A stretch of 64,000 nucleotides of DNA from Megalonaias nervosa (GCA_016617855.1 JAECUM010006716.1:22767-86766), one strand, 5' to 3'; counted from the stretch's first letter, positions 34,761 to 44,165 are shown. The notes: generated by a model from the sequence alone, not told the origin. A program made the numbers and translations.

Positions 34761-35240
34761 CTAATGGTGGCCTCTCCCAGACCGGGCACCACAGACACAA
34801 AGACGGCTCCAGTCCTGCTCCCAATTGATATTTGTGGTTCGGAGCGCAGACGGGGCTTGAGTGGCCTCATCATCCCAGTTTTCACTTTGTGGAATAGTGA
34901 AGACTTCTGTCTGTCTTCGCCTATGCTAGACCCGGGAATGATGATCTGGCCTCCTTTGACGCTGTACTGGTTGTTGTGGCTGTGGCTGCAACTGACGTGC
35001 CATTGGTGGTGGTGCTATTGCCTGTGGAGGCGTCCTCACCTCAGACTTGACCTCACACTCAGGCCTCAGTATGAGTTGTGGCAGGATCCTTTCCTTCTTC
35101 TCTTCCTTCTTTTTTCTCTCCTCCTTCTCTTTTATTGTGGCTTCTTCCTGTATTGCCTCCATGGCCAGTTCGTCTAGCAGCCGCCTGGGATACTCTATGT
35201 GCATTTGGAGCTCCAGTAACTTTGCTATGCTGTTACTCAT
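34761..35240 (-). pseudogene. Polinton accessory gene, K/E- and Q/P-rich, one in-frame stop
   Basis: The frame runs from ATG at 35,240 (first ATG after the predicted start site; an upstream in-frame ATG at 35,327 lies beyond the TATA box) to TAG at 34,761, 160 codons. A single in-frame TAG at 34,926-34,928 interrupts it, a codon one C-to-T change from CAG. The N-terminus MSNSIAKLLELQMHIEYPRR precedes a charged helix (KEKEERKKKEEKKER) and a Q/P-rich stretch (ARQLQPQPQQPVQRQRRP). No recognised domain. The promoter is of the shared TATA/TCAGTCTGG type. The histone-type 3' end is at 33,812-33,847 beyond the solo LTR. Confidence 0.65.
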
Positions 35241-35268
35241 CTTCAGTGTTGATACGTTAACGATGGGT

Positions 35269-35325
35269 AGCCAGACTGACAAGCGCTCGGCTTTATATAA
35301 GTGAAGCGAGGACGTGAAGGAAAAC
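35269..35325 (-). promoter_or_regulatory. shared accessory-gene promoter, copy 2
   Basis: Minus-strand TATATAAAG (35,299-35,291), initiator-like TCAGTCTGG (35,279-35,271) and an upstream box (reverse complement of 'gaggacgtgaaggaaaa', about 35,309-35,324). Confidence 0.8.
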
Positions 35326-35522
35326 ATACCCTTACACCAAAACTTAGAATACCACTATTACCATCACATGGAACGCGCGGACCTAAAAGAAACACTCACG
35401 TTGACTTTTTACTTACAAACACTTACATACACATTCTGACAAGACAGTGAAACGAAGTGCTTATAGACACACCTCTATTGTTTTAACATAAAGACACAAA
35501 TTTTGGCAATTTGATTAGTATG

Positions 35523-35559
35523 TCTTTTCTAGAGTGTTGGGGTAGCCCTGAAAAGGACT
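35523..35559 (-). terminator. histone-type 3' end, copy 3
   Basis: The minus strand at 35,559-35,544 reads AGTCCTTTTCAGGGCT: 6-bp stem with A-U outer pair and one U-G wobble, loop TTTC. It is followed by ACCCCAACACT (11 nt) and CTAGAAAAGA (35,532-35,523). It starts 28 nt after the stop codon at 35,588. Confidence 0.85.
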
Positions 35560-35587
35560 GTTGTGTTGATGGGGAGTTATGGCAATC

Positions 35588-35956
35588 TTATCGTCTAAGA
35601 TTGCGTCCCCGTCTGGCGGCAGGCTGTACCACAGGATACGGTCTGCTTCTTCGGAAAGAGAAGGAGAACTCTTTCGTGTCTACACGACAGTCGACAAAAG
35701 CTCTGTATGGTTCCTGCTTCTGTAGTTGCTGCTGCTGCTGTTGTTGCTGTTCTCTCTGCTGCTTCTGAAGTCTATACTTCTCTGTTCACTCTTCTAGCTC
35801 TTTCTTGATTTCCTCTCTGAAGACCTCTTCTATCAGGTCTTGGGCTATTGCTAACATCCTGACATTCTCTATCTCTTCAGGCTTCGGTATCAGGTTTTGC
35901 CTGACACGGTGTAAATTCACGTAAGCTTCATTCAGCTTGGTTAGTCTGGAAGGCAT
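35588..35956 (-). pseudogene. Polinton accessory gene with poly-Q, one in-frame stop
   Basis: The frame runs from ATG at 35,956 (start MPSRLTKLNEAYVNLHRV) to TAA at 35,588, 123 codons. There is one internal TGA at 35,786-35,788, a codon one C-to-T change from CGA. An amphipathic helical N-half (IAQDLIEEVFREEIKKELEE) is followed by a poly-glutamine tract encoded by mixed CAG/CAA codons and a basic C-terminus. Family unknown. The promoter is the third copy of the shared module, with the histone-type hairpin 28 nt downstream. Confidence 0.65.
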
Positions 35957-35985
35957 CTTCGTAGGTTGTCGAGTCAACAATGGAT

Positions 35986-36043
35986 GGTCAGACTGGAGAC
36001 TGCCACGATTTATATGTCTCAAACGAGGACGCGATAGAAAACA
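35986..36043 (-). promoter_or_regulatory. shared accessory-gene promoter, copy 3
   Basis: Minus-strand TATAAAT (about 36,015-36,008), CCAGTCTGA (35,996-35,988, one of the initiator-like variants) and an upstream box (reverse complement of 'gaggacgcgatagaaaa', about 36,025-36,041). More diverged than copies 1 and 2. Confidence 0.65.
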
Positions 36044-36187
36044 ACCCTACGATTTTTCTGTTGGGTCGTAACGCTATGATAGTTAATTTCATGGTGAGAG
36101 ATATAGAGAAGTCAAGGAGCATTTATAATGATAAAATGTTTTGAAAACAAACGACAGGTACAATTTTTTTTTTAAAACACAACATTT

Positions 36188-36193
36188 TTTATT
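36188..36193 (-). terminator. polyadenylation signal AATAAA, structural gene block
   Basis: Minus-strand AATAAA about 112 nt downstream of the protease stop codon. It contrasts with the histone-type ends of the accessory genes. Confidence 0.55.
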
Positions 36194-36304
36194 CAACAAA
36201 CAACTAACAACTAACAATTGACAATAATATCAAACAAACTATTTTTGACAAGGTTGACAACGTTGTGAAGTCAAGTTAGATTTCCACTGATGGAAGTCAT
36301 GAGG

Positions 36305-36832
36305 CTATTGATGTACACTACGTTTCCTAGCTAAAGACAAAAGATAGCCATAACGGTCACAAAACCATCGATCTACTTTTGCATCGTTTCTAGAAGAATA
36401 ACGATCAAAATAAGTCACTAAATGTTCTAAGAAATATCCAAGTCTGCGTTGATGAAGGAAATACACACAATATTGTTCACACGTCATGAAATCTGTGCCT
36501 TGTAATTTCACATTATTGAATCGTGTCGTCTGGGCAATTCTTCTCATAAAGTCGATGATGTCGTCTTCCAAAGGTGGTAATCCATACATATCAAAATACT
36601 CCACAAAATCTTTAGGGAAGTAGACGGCAACCCAGTGGGTTCCTGCGAGATGACTGTCGTCCGTATTGATGACATAAGCTTGATGGTCTTGAGGTTTGCG
36701 ATGAGGTAGATCATCTTTAGCACACACGACAGGATTCCAAGAAGCAGTGTACGAACTGTTGCTCAAAAGGTAATAAAGTTCCCAGGTATCCATTTTTCTT
36801 GCTATTTTTTTTCCCAGGTAATGGTAAGTCAT
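36305..36832 (-). CDS. PRO: adenain-like cysteine protease (virion maturation)
   Basis: The adenovirus-type (C48-like) protease of Polintons is expected to process capsid precursors. It shows the catalytic order His-acid-Gln-Cys: AGTHWVAVYF (His, near residue 66), EYFDMYGLPP (acid and aromatic context, near 78), then LQGTDFMTCEQYCVYFLHQR (Cys, near 119). The residue after the catalytic Cys is Glu where the family normally has Gly (C-G-x-x-C becomes C-E-x-x-C), and the residue usually Gln-Ser before it is changed. ATG at 36,832 follows the stop of the previous gene by a few bases. The frame is open throughout, the best-preserved core gene in the element. Confidence 0.92.
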   Translation of the reverse strand: MTYHYLGKKIARKMDTWELYYLLSNSSYTASWNPVVCAKDDLPHRKPQDHQAYVINTDDSHLAGTHWVAVYFPKDFVEYFDMYGLPPLEDDIIDFMRRIAQTTRFNNVKLQGTDFMTCEQYCVYFLHQRRLGYFLEHLVTYFDRYSSRNDAKVDRWFCDRYGYLLSLARKRSVHQ

Positions 36833-36835
36833 CAA

Positions 36836-37309
36836 TTAAATTCTGACTTTTTGCTTGAAAATCTCTGACAAGTAACCGTTTGTTTGTTTCGTTTCCGCAC
36901 TCTGGGACAAGAGAGCTTCGATGCGATAGATCTCTAGAGTAGTTGATGGAGGGCAGGAATGATCACGCAAGTCTTTGTACCACTGATGCAACACTGCTTC
37001 TTCCGAGATGAGACCCCAAGCGTCGTCCAGATACTAGTCCAATTTTTCTTCTTGACTCATCATCAGACATTTATCGTGTTGAATTTGACTGGGATGATCG
37101 TTTTGACATACATAACAATCTTTCTTGGCCAATTCCGTAATTTTATCCGTCAGGTGTTTGGCAAAACAGGACACTAAATGTTGTTCTTGTTCTGGCCATC
37201 TGGACATGAGCACCACGTCCTCTTTGTCTTTGTCATAGGGTTCTGCTTCCACGGTATCCTCCCATTCCAAAGATACTCCACCTTTCAAAGAGGGATAAGA
37301 GTCTTCCAT
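36836..37309 (-). pseudogene. small Polinton gene with CxxC and HPSQ motif
   Basis: A 157-codon minus frame from ATG at 37,309 to TAA at 36,836, interrupted by one TAG at 37,034-37,036 (one C-to-T change from CAG). It has the acidic N-terminus MEDSYPSLKG, and near residue 65 KKDCYVCQNDHPSQIQHDKC, a compact Cys/His cluster that could bind zinc. The C-terminus after the stop remains protein-like (LISEEAVLHQWYKDLRDHSC). It sits between capsid and protease genes. I recall similar CxxC-HPSQ proteins in other animal Polintons, but no function is established. Confidence 0.7.
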
Positions 37310-37314
37310 AATTT

Positions 37315-38609
37315 CTAATAGTCTAGAATGACTTCTCTCAAACTGTTGATTTCTGTGGTATTATCGAATTCGGGATACAGGATGAGAACTGTATAAAACT
37401 GAAGTTCCACTCGTATCTGGCCGGATTTTATAGGGTGGAAATGCCCCTCGTCGCTGCCTTGGTCTGGAGTGAAATCAAAGGCCCACAACGCGTAACCTCC
37501 TGCGTAATCTTCGTATGTAATGCCGTGACTGGTGTTGGTCCCTAACTGTCCGGTGGCTTCGTACAGGGACAAGTACGATCTCAAATAATTCTTCAGGTCA
37601 AACTTAGGTTCGAATGGTCTGGTACACAGGGTCTTGCCATCTCGACTGACTTCGATCTTGTACACGTCGAAGTGCTGAACTCGAAAGGATTTTGATCGTG
37701 GGCTCCATTGAAGGCTGTATTGCTGACGATACCAACGATTAAACGTTTGGGTAACTGTCCTTGGAACAGATGGTGTTCGATCTTGGATCGGAGTCCAGTG
37801 GCAATGGTGAAGGTTTTCACGTCCACGCGTGATATCGGATACTTGGAAGTCATTCTGCTCAAAGTGTGACTGATGTCGTTTCCCACGTTAGGTAACACTT
37901 CCACGCGTCGCACGTGGAGTCTGGCTTCTTGGATTTCGGTTTTGTAACCGACAGCACCAGCCATCAAGTGGAAAGCGGCACTGCTGAGATTCAGTCTTAG
38001 TCGAACATCCACTCTGTTCAGCAAATATTTTTCTTGCAACCACATATCCAAATGCAAGCGATCCATCGGTTCTAAACTACTGCTTGCTTTGATTTTGTTT
38101 CGTCGTTCTATAAATCCCACATTTTGTTTTTATCTTTCTTTGGATCCGTTTCGGTGATGTCAAATTTGCCTGCCGTGTCAGGTTTCCATACCATACAGGC
38201 ATAAGGATAAGTGTTCTTGGCTTCTGTTCCGTACATCAAGAAATTTTTCCAGGAATGCTCGGTAAGGGTAAGTATTCATGTTGCTGCTGACCAGTTTGTT
38301 ATTCAAATACAAATCCACCTCGTTGAACAAGGAATGCATGAAATTGTTGACGGGAGCTACTGGGTCATCGTCATCTAGTTCGCTACCATCCGTATCATTC
38401 ATTTTGATTTTCAAATACAAATAACTACTGTTCAGATCGATATAATCTTCCGGCTGTCCTTTGATTTCAAATTCGATGGGAGCTGAGGCAGTCAAAGAGG
38501 AGATGGGATGAAATTCTACCCGTTGGGATTCTTGCATCGTCATCATAATGGGTGGCATGGCAAACAAATCAAGTTCCGACTTGGAACAAGCGCAAGAGTC
38601 TCGGTGCAT
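37315..38609 (-). pseudogene. MCP: major capsid protein (double jelly roll), frameshifted
   Basis: This is the hexon-like capsid subunit of Polintons. The N-terminal piece (38,178-38,609) contains SLTASAPIEFEIKGQPEDYI, then NSSYLYLKIKM and VNNFMHSLFNEVDLYLNNKL, the hallmark block of the first jelly roll. The middle piece (to about 37,650) holds DRLHLDMWLQEKYLLNRVDV and RLIVGIVSNTAFNG. The C-terminal piece (37,315-37,665) holds GYALWAFDFTPDQ and ends LILYPEFDNTTEIN, the usual C-terminal strand. At least two frame changes (about 38,110-38,230 and about 37,600-37,665) break it. ATG is taken at 38,609. The full length of about 430 residues is close to the family norm. Confidence 0.92.
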
Positions 38610-38634
38610 CAATTTTTCTTTCTCTGTTTGTGAT

Positions 38635-39054
38635 TTAATAATAATAAACGTCTAAGTCTCGGACGGTTCTTCTTTTCTTGGTCTTTCTAGCTCTGGGGGT
38701 ATGAAGTCCTCTGGATGGATGTCTTCGTCGTCGTCTCTTTTTGCCTCGTCCTTGCTGTGGCGTCAGGGCAGCAGGAATGCCTGGCTCGGCAGTGTTCGAG
38801 GCATTTATAGGAGTTTCTCATCGACCCAAAATGTCTTTGCCTGCTATCAAGAAAGCTTCTTTGGGGTTTTGTTTGTCGATGATGACATTTTGGAGAAATG
38901 TTTTGCCTTGCGTCAAAGCCGCATGTTTTAAGGCGTGCAATCCTCGTGTCACCACCGGTTTCAAGTACGGGTCCACCGAACGAAAGGCCGATTTCAAGAT
39001 ATCTCCTAAGCCATGTCCTCGCTGTCGAGCGGCTCCTCGGTACACAGGATACAT
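38635..39054 (-). pseudogene. basic virion core protein, pX/pVI-like, one in-frame stop
   Basis: The frame runs from ATG at 39,054 (MYPVYRGAARQRGHGLGDIL) to TAA at 38,635, 140 codons, with one internal TGA at 38,818-38,820 (one C-to-T change from CGA). The N-terminal half has the glycine-rich G-x-G-L followed by an amphipathic FRSVDPYLKPVVTRGLHALK segment seen in Polinton/adenovirus minor core proteins. The part after the stop is very basic (GKKRRRRRHPSRG, ARKTKKRRTVRDL), consistent with DNA binding or nuclear import. It lies between minor and major capsid genes, overlapping the former's end. Confidence 0.75.
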
Positions 39055-39987
39055 GACTTACAACTCGTTAGGAATCCTTTTCGAAAATGGAGTTTCACCG
39101 TGACTTTTCCTTTGGTGAATGAAATATTTTGTCCCAGATCTCCTTTTATTGCAATGTTGACAGTGTCGAAATACGACTTACTGACGGGCAAATAGTGAGG
39201 ATGTACAAACTCGCGGTGAACGTAACAGGTGTTTCCACCTTCTTGGTCATTGGTCGCGGCAGAATCCACTTTGAAAGGAATGACTCGCAGAAACGATACG
39301 GAGGTGTGTCCCACTACGTTGTACTCAACCACATCTGAGTACACAAAGATCAAATTTGATCTTTGGTTCAGTTCTACTGGGGAACGAAGTAACTTTAAAC
39401 ATCGAGTGTTGCTATAAATGCTAGTGTCAGGGGAAAACTTTCCATCAGATAAGGTGGACTGTTCTCCACCCAATATCTCAAACAATTCAGGATTAAAAGT
39501 GATGGACGACGTTTGGGCATCAGTAAATTTCATCAACAGGCGACGAGGCACTTTGTGGTACTCGATGTTGACAGGCTTGTTGTGTTTGGTCAGGGCTTTG
39601 CCAAACTGAGCGTCGAAAATAGTGGCAATCGTGTCGACCAAATGTTGACCATTAAAATAATAGCCTGCAGAAATTTTTGTCTCATACATGTCCAGGGGAT
39701 ATTTTTCTTGTGCTGTTTTCTTGGATTTCCAAATTTTAGGATCATTGGTATCCAAGTGTTCTTGTACTTGTGGACTCAGGATTTCGACCCAAAACTTTCG
39801 TTTCATTTTCGGTAATGTTTAGGATTTGTGTAGGGTGAATAATTTTCACCAAAGCCACTTCCCAATGGGCTTCGTGATCCAGTTGGATGGCCTGGGGTAA
39901 TTTGGCCTTGAAACAGCACAATGTGTTTTGGGGAAACACCCCCATGGAACTGTCACTGGGTAACGTTAAGTAAAATTGGTTGTTCAA
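39006..39987 (-). pseudogene. penton-like minor capsid protein, frameshifted
   Basis: Two overlapping frames make one gene. The N-terminal piece (39,742-39,987) has NNQFYLTLPSDSSMGVFPQN and EAHWEVALVKIIHP, the signature start of the Polinton minor capsid (single jelly roll, penton) protein. The C-terminal piece (39,006-39,806) has KISAGYYFNGQHLVDTI, KVPRRLLMKF, FNPELFEILGG and YVHREFVHPHYLPVSKSYFD, ending at TAG 39,006. The frameshift is near 39,770-39,800. No ATG precedes the N-terminal block in frame: an in-frame stop lies about 15 codons upstream, so the start codon has been lost or is now in another frame. Confidence 0.85.
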
Positions 39988-40397
39988 AATTCCAAAGTCC
40001 TGCTGTCCCAGGGGTTACTGGAGATCAAAGGAGTGTCTAAAAGAGGATTGTGGTTGTTATGGTGATTGTTGGAAGGGTGACTGACGTTGGGCGCAAGGTT
40101 TCCATTGTTACCGTTAAAAGAGTATTTCAGAGACGGATTGGGAAGAAGGTAACCGATGCAACTGCTCAGTAAAATGGTCCACAATTGATTGTCTCATTGT
40201 TGCAAACTCACTCTGGCAATGGCAGGACCGATGACACAATACACCACCAAGTTTTGGCAGAAAAAGACGATTTACGTTTTAGGCACACGTTCTCCACACC
40301 ACACCCACATCGGCTGCTTTTGTAGATCTTGCACAGAAGAACGCAGTGAAGGAGTGGTCACTGCAGTGGTAGCGGTTGAGGCTGTGTTGAAGGGCAT
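39984..40397 (-). pseudogene. small membrane protein conserved in Polintons, two in-frame stops
   Basis: A 138-codon frame runs from ATG at 40,397 (MPFNTASTATTAVTTPSLRS) to TGA at 39,984. Two in-frame stops lie at about 40,280 (TAA) and 40,195 (TGA). Between and after them are hydrophobic blocks (NLVVYCVIGPAIARVSL and LWTILLSSCIGYLLPNPSLK) that look like one or two membrane segments. The tail is rich in N, H and P. A segment resembling SSxIGYLLPNP occurs, from memory, in other Polintons. Function unknown; location next to penton suggests a virion membrane or entry role, which is inference. Confidence 0.6.
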
Positions 40398-40402
40398 GAT
40401 GG

Positions 40403-41503
40403 TCACTTCTTTTTATAATCGATGATTTGCGAAGCGTCGATCCAAGAGTCAAAACTGGGTGGATAACCTTTCCAATGTACTTTGACTTCTTTGACACAAA
40501 GTTTTCCCACTTTACGAGTTCTTCGATCAAGAATGCTTTCGATCTCGTACACTTCGTCTTCATTTTTGGTCACGGGTTGTAAATCGGGCAAGTGAAACGT
40601 TCCTTTTAACACTTCCCCTTTCATGTCTTCCAACTTATAGACGGCAGGATGACGGTCACGCACTCGTTCAGTGACACGAAACAATTCGGTGGTCCAGTTG
40701 GGTAAGTAACCGTTGTCGAAGGTGCGTTTGTTTTTGCAATACTCACCCAATCTCCTGCTGCCACCACTTCTCCTTTCTTGGGGACAATCGGGGACGTACC
40801 AAACAGGCGCTTAAAGACGGTCACTTCGTTGTCGGGAGTCACTTCTTGGGGGCACGTCCGATGCTCCGATGGTAAGATTGGTTGTACGCTTGGACTAGGT
40901 CCGGTAAGACGTCGATGTACTTGAGAGGGTGTTGATTCGTAAAATATTTCCACATGCGTTCTTTCAAGGTGCGTTGAAAACGTTCCACGATGCTGGCTTT
41001 GGTTTCGGGATTCTCGGTGGTGTAAAAATGAATGTATCGTTTCTTTAATTCTTTTTGGAAAGCTTGGTTCAAAACTTCGGTGCCTTTGTCGGTTTGCCAT
41101 CGAAGAGGGTGACGACCACTTTGTTTCAACACCAGGTGGAGGGCTCGCACTAACTCGCTGCTCGATTTGGAAGTCAATGGCACGACCCAAGCATATTTGG
41201 AAAAGACGTCGATGACACAAAACAAATATTTATAGCCACGATTGTAGGTGGCCAAATGAGAGACATCGGCTAAATCGGCATGCCATTGATGATCGATGCC
41301 CTCCACTTGAGTTCGACTTCTAGAAAATTTTCGTCGAATGGGCTTGTGTAAGGCGTACGTGGCTTGTTCTTGTAACCATCGTTGTACTTGAGGTAAACGG
41401 ACACTTTTCAGTCGAGTTTTGGCAGCACAATAAATTTCGGAACTCCTCCGTAACCTGCAGGATGGGATTGATCGTAGTAAATGCTGGCTAACACCTCCAT
41501 TTT
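40403..41503 (-). pseudogene. INT: retroviral-type integrase with chromodomain, frameshifted
   Basis: This gene inserts the element into host DNA, making the 6-bp duplication. The N-terminal block starts at ATG 41,503 (MEVLASIYYDQSHPAGYGGV). A frameshift at about 41,425-41,436 separates it from VQRWLQEQATYALHKPIRRK. The catalytic core follows with D in QWHADLADV, D in RWQTDKGTEVLNQAF and E in ASIVERFQRTLKERM, the D-D-35-E set. Another frameshift near 40,750-40,840 precedes the C-terminal part (40,403-40,750), which carries a chromodomain: VYEIESILDRRTRK, then VHWKGYPPSFDSWIDAS. The stop is 6 bases from the ATG of the membrane protein. Confidence 0.93.
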
Positions 41504-41505
41504 GT

Positions 41506-42127
41506 TTAGTAGGTTATCAACTCTACGCTGATGCTACTCTGGATGGGACTGGGGGGTGGTTTGGAAACGGCTTTACGTGTCGGATGTGCCATGGGACTAG
41601 AAGTCGAAGGTAGTGGTGGTGGTGGTAATGGGATGGCTTTGGTCTTCTTTTCTTGTTTCACTTCTGGTTTCCCTTCTTTCTTTTCCACTTCTGTCGAAGG
41701 AGGAGTGGACATCATCTTTTTAACCCAAGCTTTAAGTTCTTCTCTTTGGGGTGTAGGAGAAGGGGTCAACAAGGACGCTGAAATCTTACAAGGGATGGGA
41801 GCTACTGACGGTGTTTGAAAGACTTCTCGTGCTTCTTTGTCCTCAGGCATCCGTGGGGCTGCGTCTGTCTTTACCGCTGGTGGCGGTGGTGGTGGTAATG
41901 GACTTTTCATCAGGTCCTTAAAATCTTTCAGAGTTGGTAGAGCTGGTTGGATGTTGGATGTGAATGATGCCTTGCAGTAATTGACGTGCTGTCACCGTAA
42001 ACCATCGTAAGACTTCTTTGAGACTGGCTTCTAAGACATGAGCACGTATTTGTGGATTCTTTTCGCGACTGATGCCGTACAAAGCACGAATCAATTTCAC
42101 GGGTAGATGAGACTGAAGGGACGTCAT
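41506..42127 (-). pseudogene. proline-rich Polinton protein, frameshifted
   Basis: The N-terminal part (ATG at 42,127) reads MTSLQSHLPVKLIRALYGIS and LEASLKEVLRWFTVTARQLL, likely helical. The C-terminal part (41,506-41,910) is proline- and lysine-rich (KSPLPPPPPPAVK, PLPPPPLPSTSSP). They are in different frames, but the sequence LPTLKDFKDL just upstream of 41,910 continues the second frame into the end of the first, which suggests one gene broken near 41,920-41,950. It stops 2 bases before the integrase ATG. No domain recognised; possibly a scaffold or tegument-like protein. Confidence 0.55.
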
Positions 42128-42191
42128 GTTGACGCTATGAGAGACAGTCCCAAAGTGAGCAAGGTTTTTATAGGCTTTTTTGTTGTTGTTG

Positions 42192-42871
42192 TTACTTTGA
42201 CGAAGGGGACGTGTAAACGAAAGGCCCACCGTCTTGGCACCAGTGGTGAAACAGATGGGTACGAAATCGCAAATAATCGGGGATGGTGGGTTTTAAATCC
42301 ACGAGCAAATAGGCGTGTGGGGCTTGAGTGGCATCGTCGTACGCATGAGTCAGCTAAGAGGTTCCTGACTGTTTGGCTAAGACTTGCTCATGCGATTTAT
42401 CTCTAGGGCGTTTAAACAAGACCACGTAATGAGCATTGAGACTGATGGTGCGATGGGCTTTACTTTGTTGAAACAATTTTTGGGTGATGTAAATGACACT
42501 GGCATTGCAATGATGCCCCTTGTGCGTAAACCACAGTTTAAATTCTTCTTCGTCTTCTCCTAACATGTCGAAGATGACCAGATGTCTTCCACATACACGA
42601 TGAAATCGCCTTGACGTTCTCGCAGGAGGCTATACGCCAATTGCCTCTGTTTGTAACACCACACGATCCGTTGAGGTTTACGATATATCAAATGATGTTT
42701 ATGTTCGATCAAACGTTTGACAAATTCGGTTTTGCCTGAACCGCTAGGTCCGGCAATTAACATGTTAAAGTGATGCCTGAGATACAAGACCTCCCAACTG
42801 GCACGATCTAAGTTTTCGTCGATGACTTTGAAAGTGGAGGAAGAGGGAGCAGAGACAGCAGAGGTAGCCAT
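42192..42871 (-). pseudogene. ATP: FtsK/HerA-type genome packaging ATPase, frameshifted
   Basis: The P-loop ATPase that pumps DNA into capsids. ATG is at 42,871 (MATSAVSAPSSSTF). Walker A is LIAGPSGSGKTEFVKR (near residue 37-50). A frameshift near 42,575-42,595 is followed by the Walker B strand LVIFDMLGE and then SVIYITQKLFQQSKAHRTIS and NAHYVVLFKRPRDKSHEQVL, the sensor and arginine-finger region. A second frame change near 42,350 precedes QAPHAYLLVDLKPTIPDYLR, and the gene ends at TAA 42,192. Total length of about 225 codons is near the family norm. Confidence 0.92.
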
Positions 42872-42943
42872 TGGTAGTGTAGGGAATGTCACTTTCGACA
42901 CGAAGACAGGCAAGACAAGAGTTTTTATACTTTTAAGGACACG

Positions 42944-42949
42944 TTTATT
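42944..42949 (-). terminator. polyadenylation signal AATAAA
   Basis: Minus-strand AATAAA directly after the stop at 42,957 of the membrane-protein gene and before the ATPase start region. Conventional 3' end inside the element. Confidence 0.5.
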
Positions 42950-42956
42950 GCAAAAT

Positions 42957-43440
42957 TTAAATGTGAACACGAAAGACAAAAATACATAAAAGCCAAATGG
43001 TTAAGTACATGTATAAAAGACACATTACAACGATCAAAGTGGAATATAAACAAGTCTCTGTATAACATTTTTGGTGACGAAGGTGTGGTGTCCTAGGGAC
43101 AGTGTGTAATGTTCTTAGAGTCTCTACACTTGGCACAGTCACACAGAGGTCCTCCCAGGATGGCCTTTCGGGAATGTCAATGATGGTCCTGTCCTGAAGG
43201 GAGTGGTTTTCCTCGGTGATGGGTTCTTCTTCTGGTACGGTCACTAGCACAGGCTTAAAAGTTACTTTTTTCACTGAACGTTTGAAGTAAGGATCACAAA
43301 TCTTGGGCATAGTGTGCCACTTCTTTTGTCCAAGCCTCGAAGCCCAAACTTTTCCAGTCACGTACATCTTTCCAGTGAGGTTGTAAGTCACAAGCTACAC
43401 ACACATCGTCGTACACATCTTCAGTACCTAAAAGCTGACA
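42957..43440 (-). pseudogene. Polinton membrane protein with C-terminal anchor, frameshifted
   Basis: The C-terminal part is open from about 43,367 (ATG) to 42,957: a polar region (VLVTVPEEEPITEENHSLQD) followed by a strongly hydrophobic end (STLIVVMCLLYMYLTIWLLC), so a single C-terminal membrane anchor is likely. Upstream, a different frame reads DDVCVACDLQPHWKDVRDWK and GFEAWTKEVAHYAQ, which looks like the true N-terminal side with a CxxC pair; a frameshift near 43,300-43,330 joins them. Family not recognised. Confidence 0.5.
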
Positions 43441-43770
43441 AATCTTTTTTTCCCCTTAGAGGTCGAGAAGTATCGAGATGAAAGCTCAGGGCTATTAACA
43501 GAATGAGTCTCTCGTGTACATTTAAAGGGACGACTTTCATGTTTCGAGTGGTATGTACTGTTCGTAAAGAGTCCACAAGGAATCAGCTGGTAAACGGAAT
43601 CTCAGAAAGCAAGTCATTAAGACACACACCACACGTTGACCCCAATTCAATGGACACAGTCCTTCTAAAATGCGATGGTAATCCTCCACAGTTTAAATAC
43701 TGTCATTGATTTACTTCCACTGAATCTGTTGTATCACGAATGATAAAGGTCGTGGCATGGTAGTCTGTTT
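43441..43770. other. intergenic sequence inside the Polinton
   Basis: No credible gene. Plus-strand open frame 43,503-43,709 lacks protein features. Confidence 0.4.
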
Positions 43771-44165
43771 TTATACCCTCTTCTGTCGAAAGCCATAAGT
43801 GTACTTTCTGCACAGACACACCACACACCGTTCAGAAGTTTCCTCTTGAACTAAGTGTACGTTGTGTAAAAGATTTTGGTAATCCTCTAACTCTTCTTCT
43901 GGAATTCGTTGCAGTATGTCTACCTTGTAGTAAAAAAAAAAATCACTAACAACAATCCAATCCTTATCGTCCGGGAGTAGTTGATCAATGTCTGACCACT
44001 TGAACATTTTCATCTGAATCAGTCCTTTTATACCATTGAGGTACCAGTGGTTCAAACATCGGTGACGTAACGGATGAAATTGTTCTTTGCGTTTCACTTG
44101 TATTTTGACCGCCTCTCGGTAAATGCGTTCTCTCAACTCAGGAGGTAGATTTTGAATGTCCTCTT
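43771..44165 (-). pseudogene. tandemly duplicated unknown protein, copy 1
   Basis: The minus strand encodes (without a proper ATG; the open segment begins with TTG at 44,136) LRERIYREAVKIQVKRKEQF, RHRCLNHWYLNGIKGLI, WSDIDQLLPDDKDWIVV, ILQRIPEEELEDYQNLLHN, then a zinc-like SERCVVCLCRKYTYGFRQKR. The upstream text EEDIQNLPPELRER shows that the segment continues beyond 44,136. The paired copy is at 44,236-44,605, about 440-470 bp away. Not recognised; the LPPELRE start is faintly F-box-like. Confidence 0.55.
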
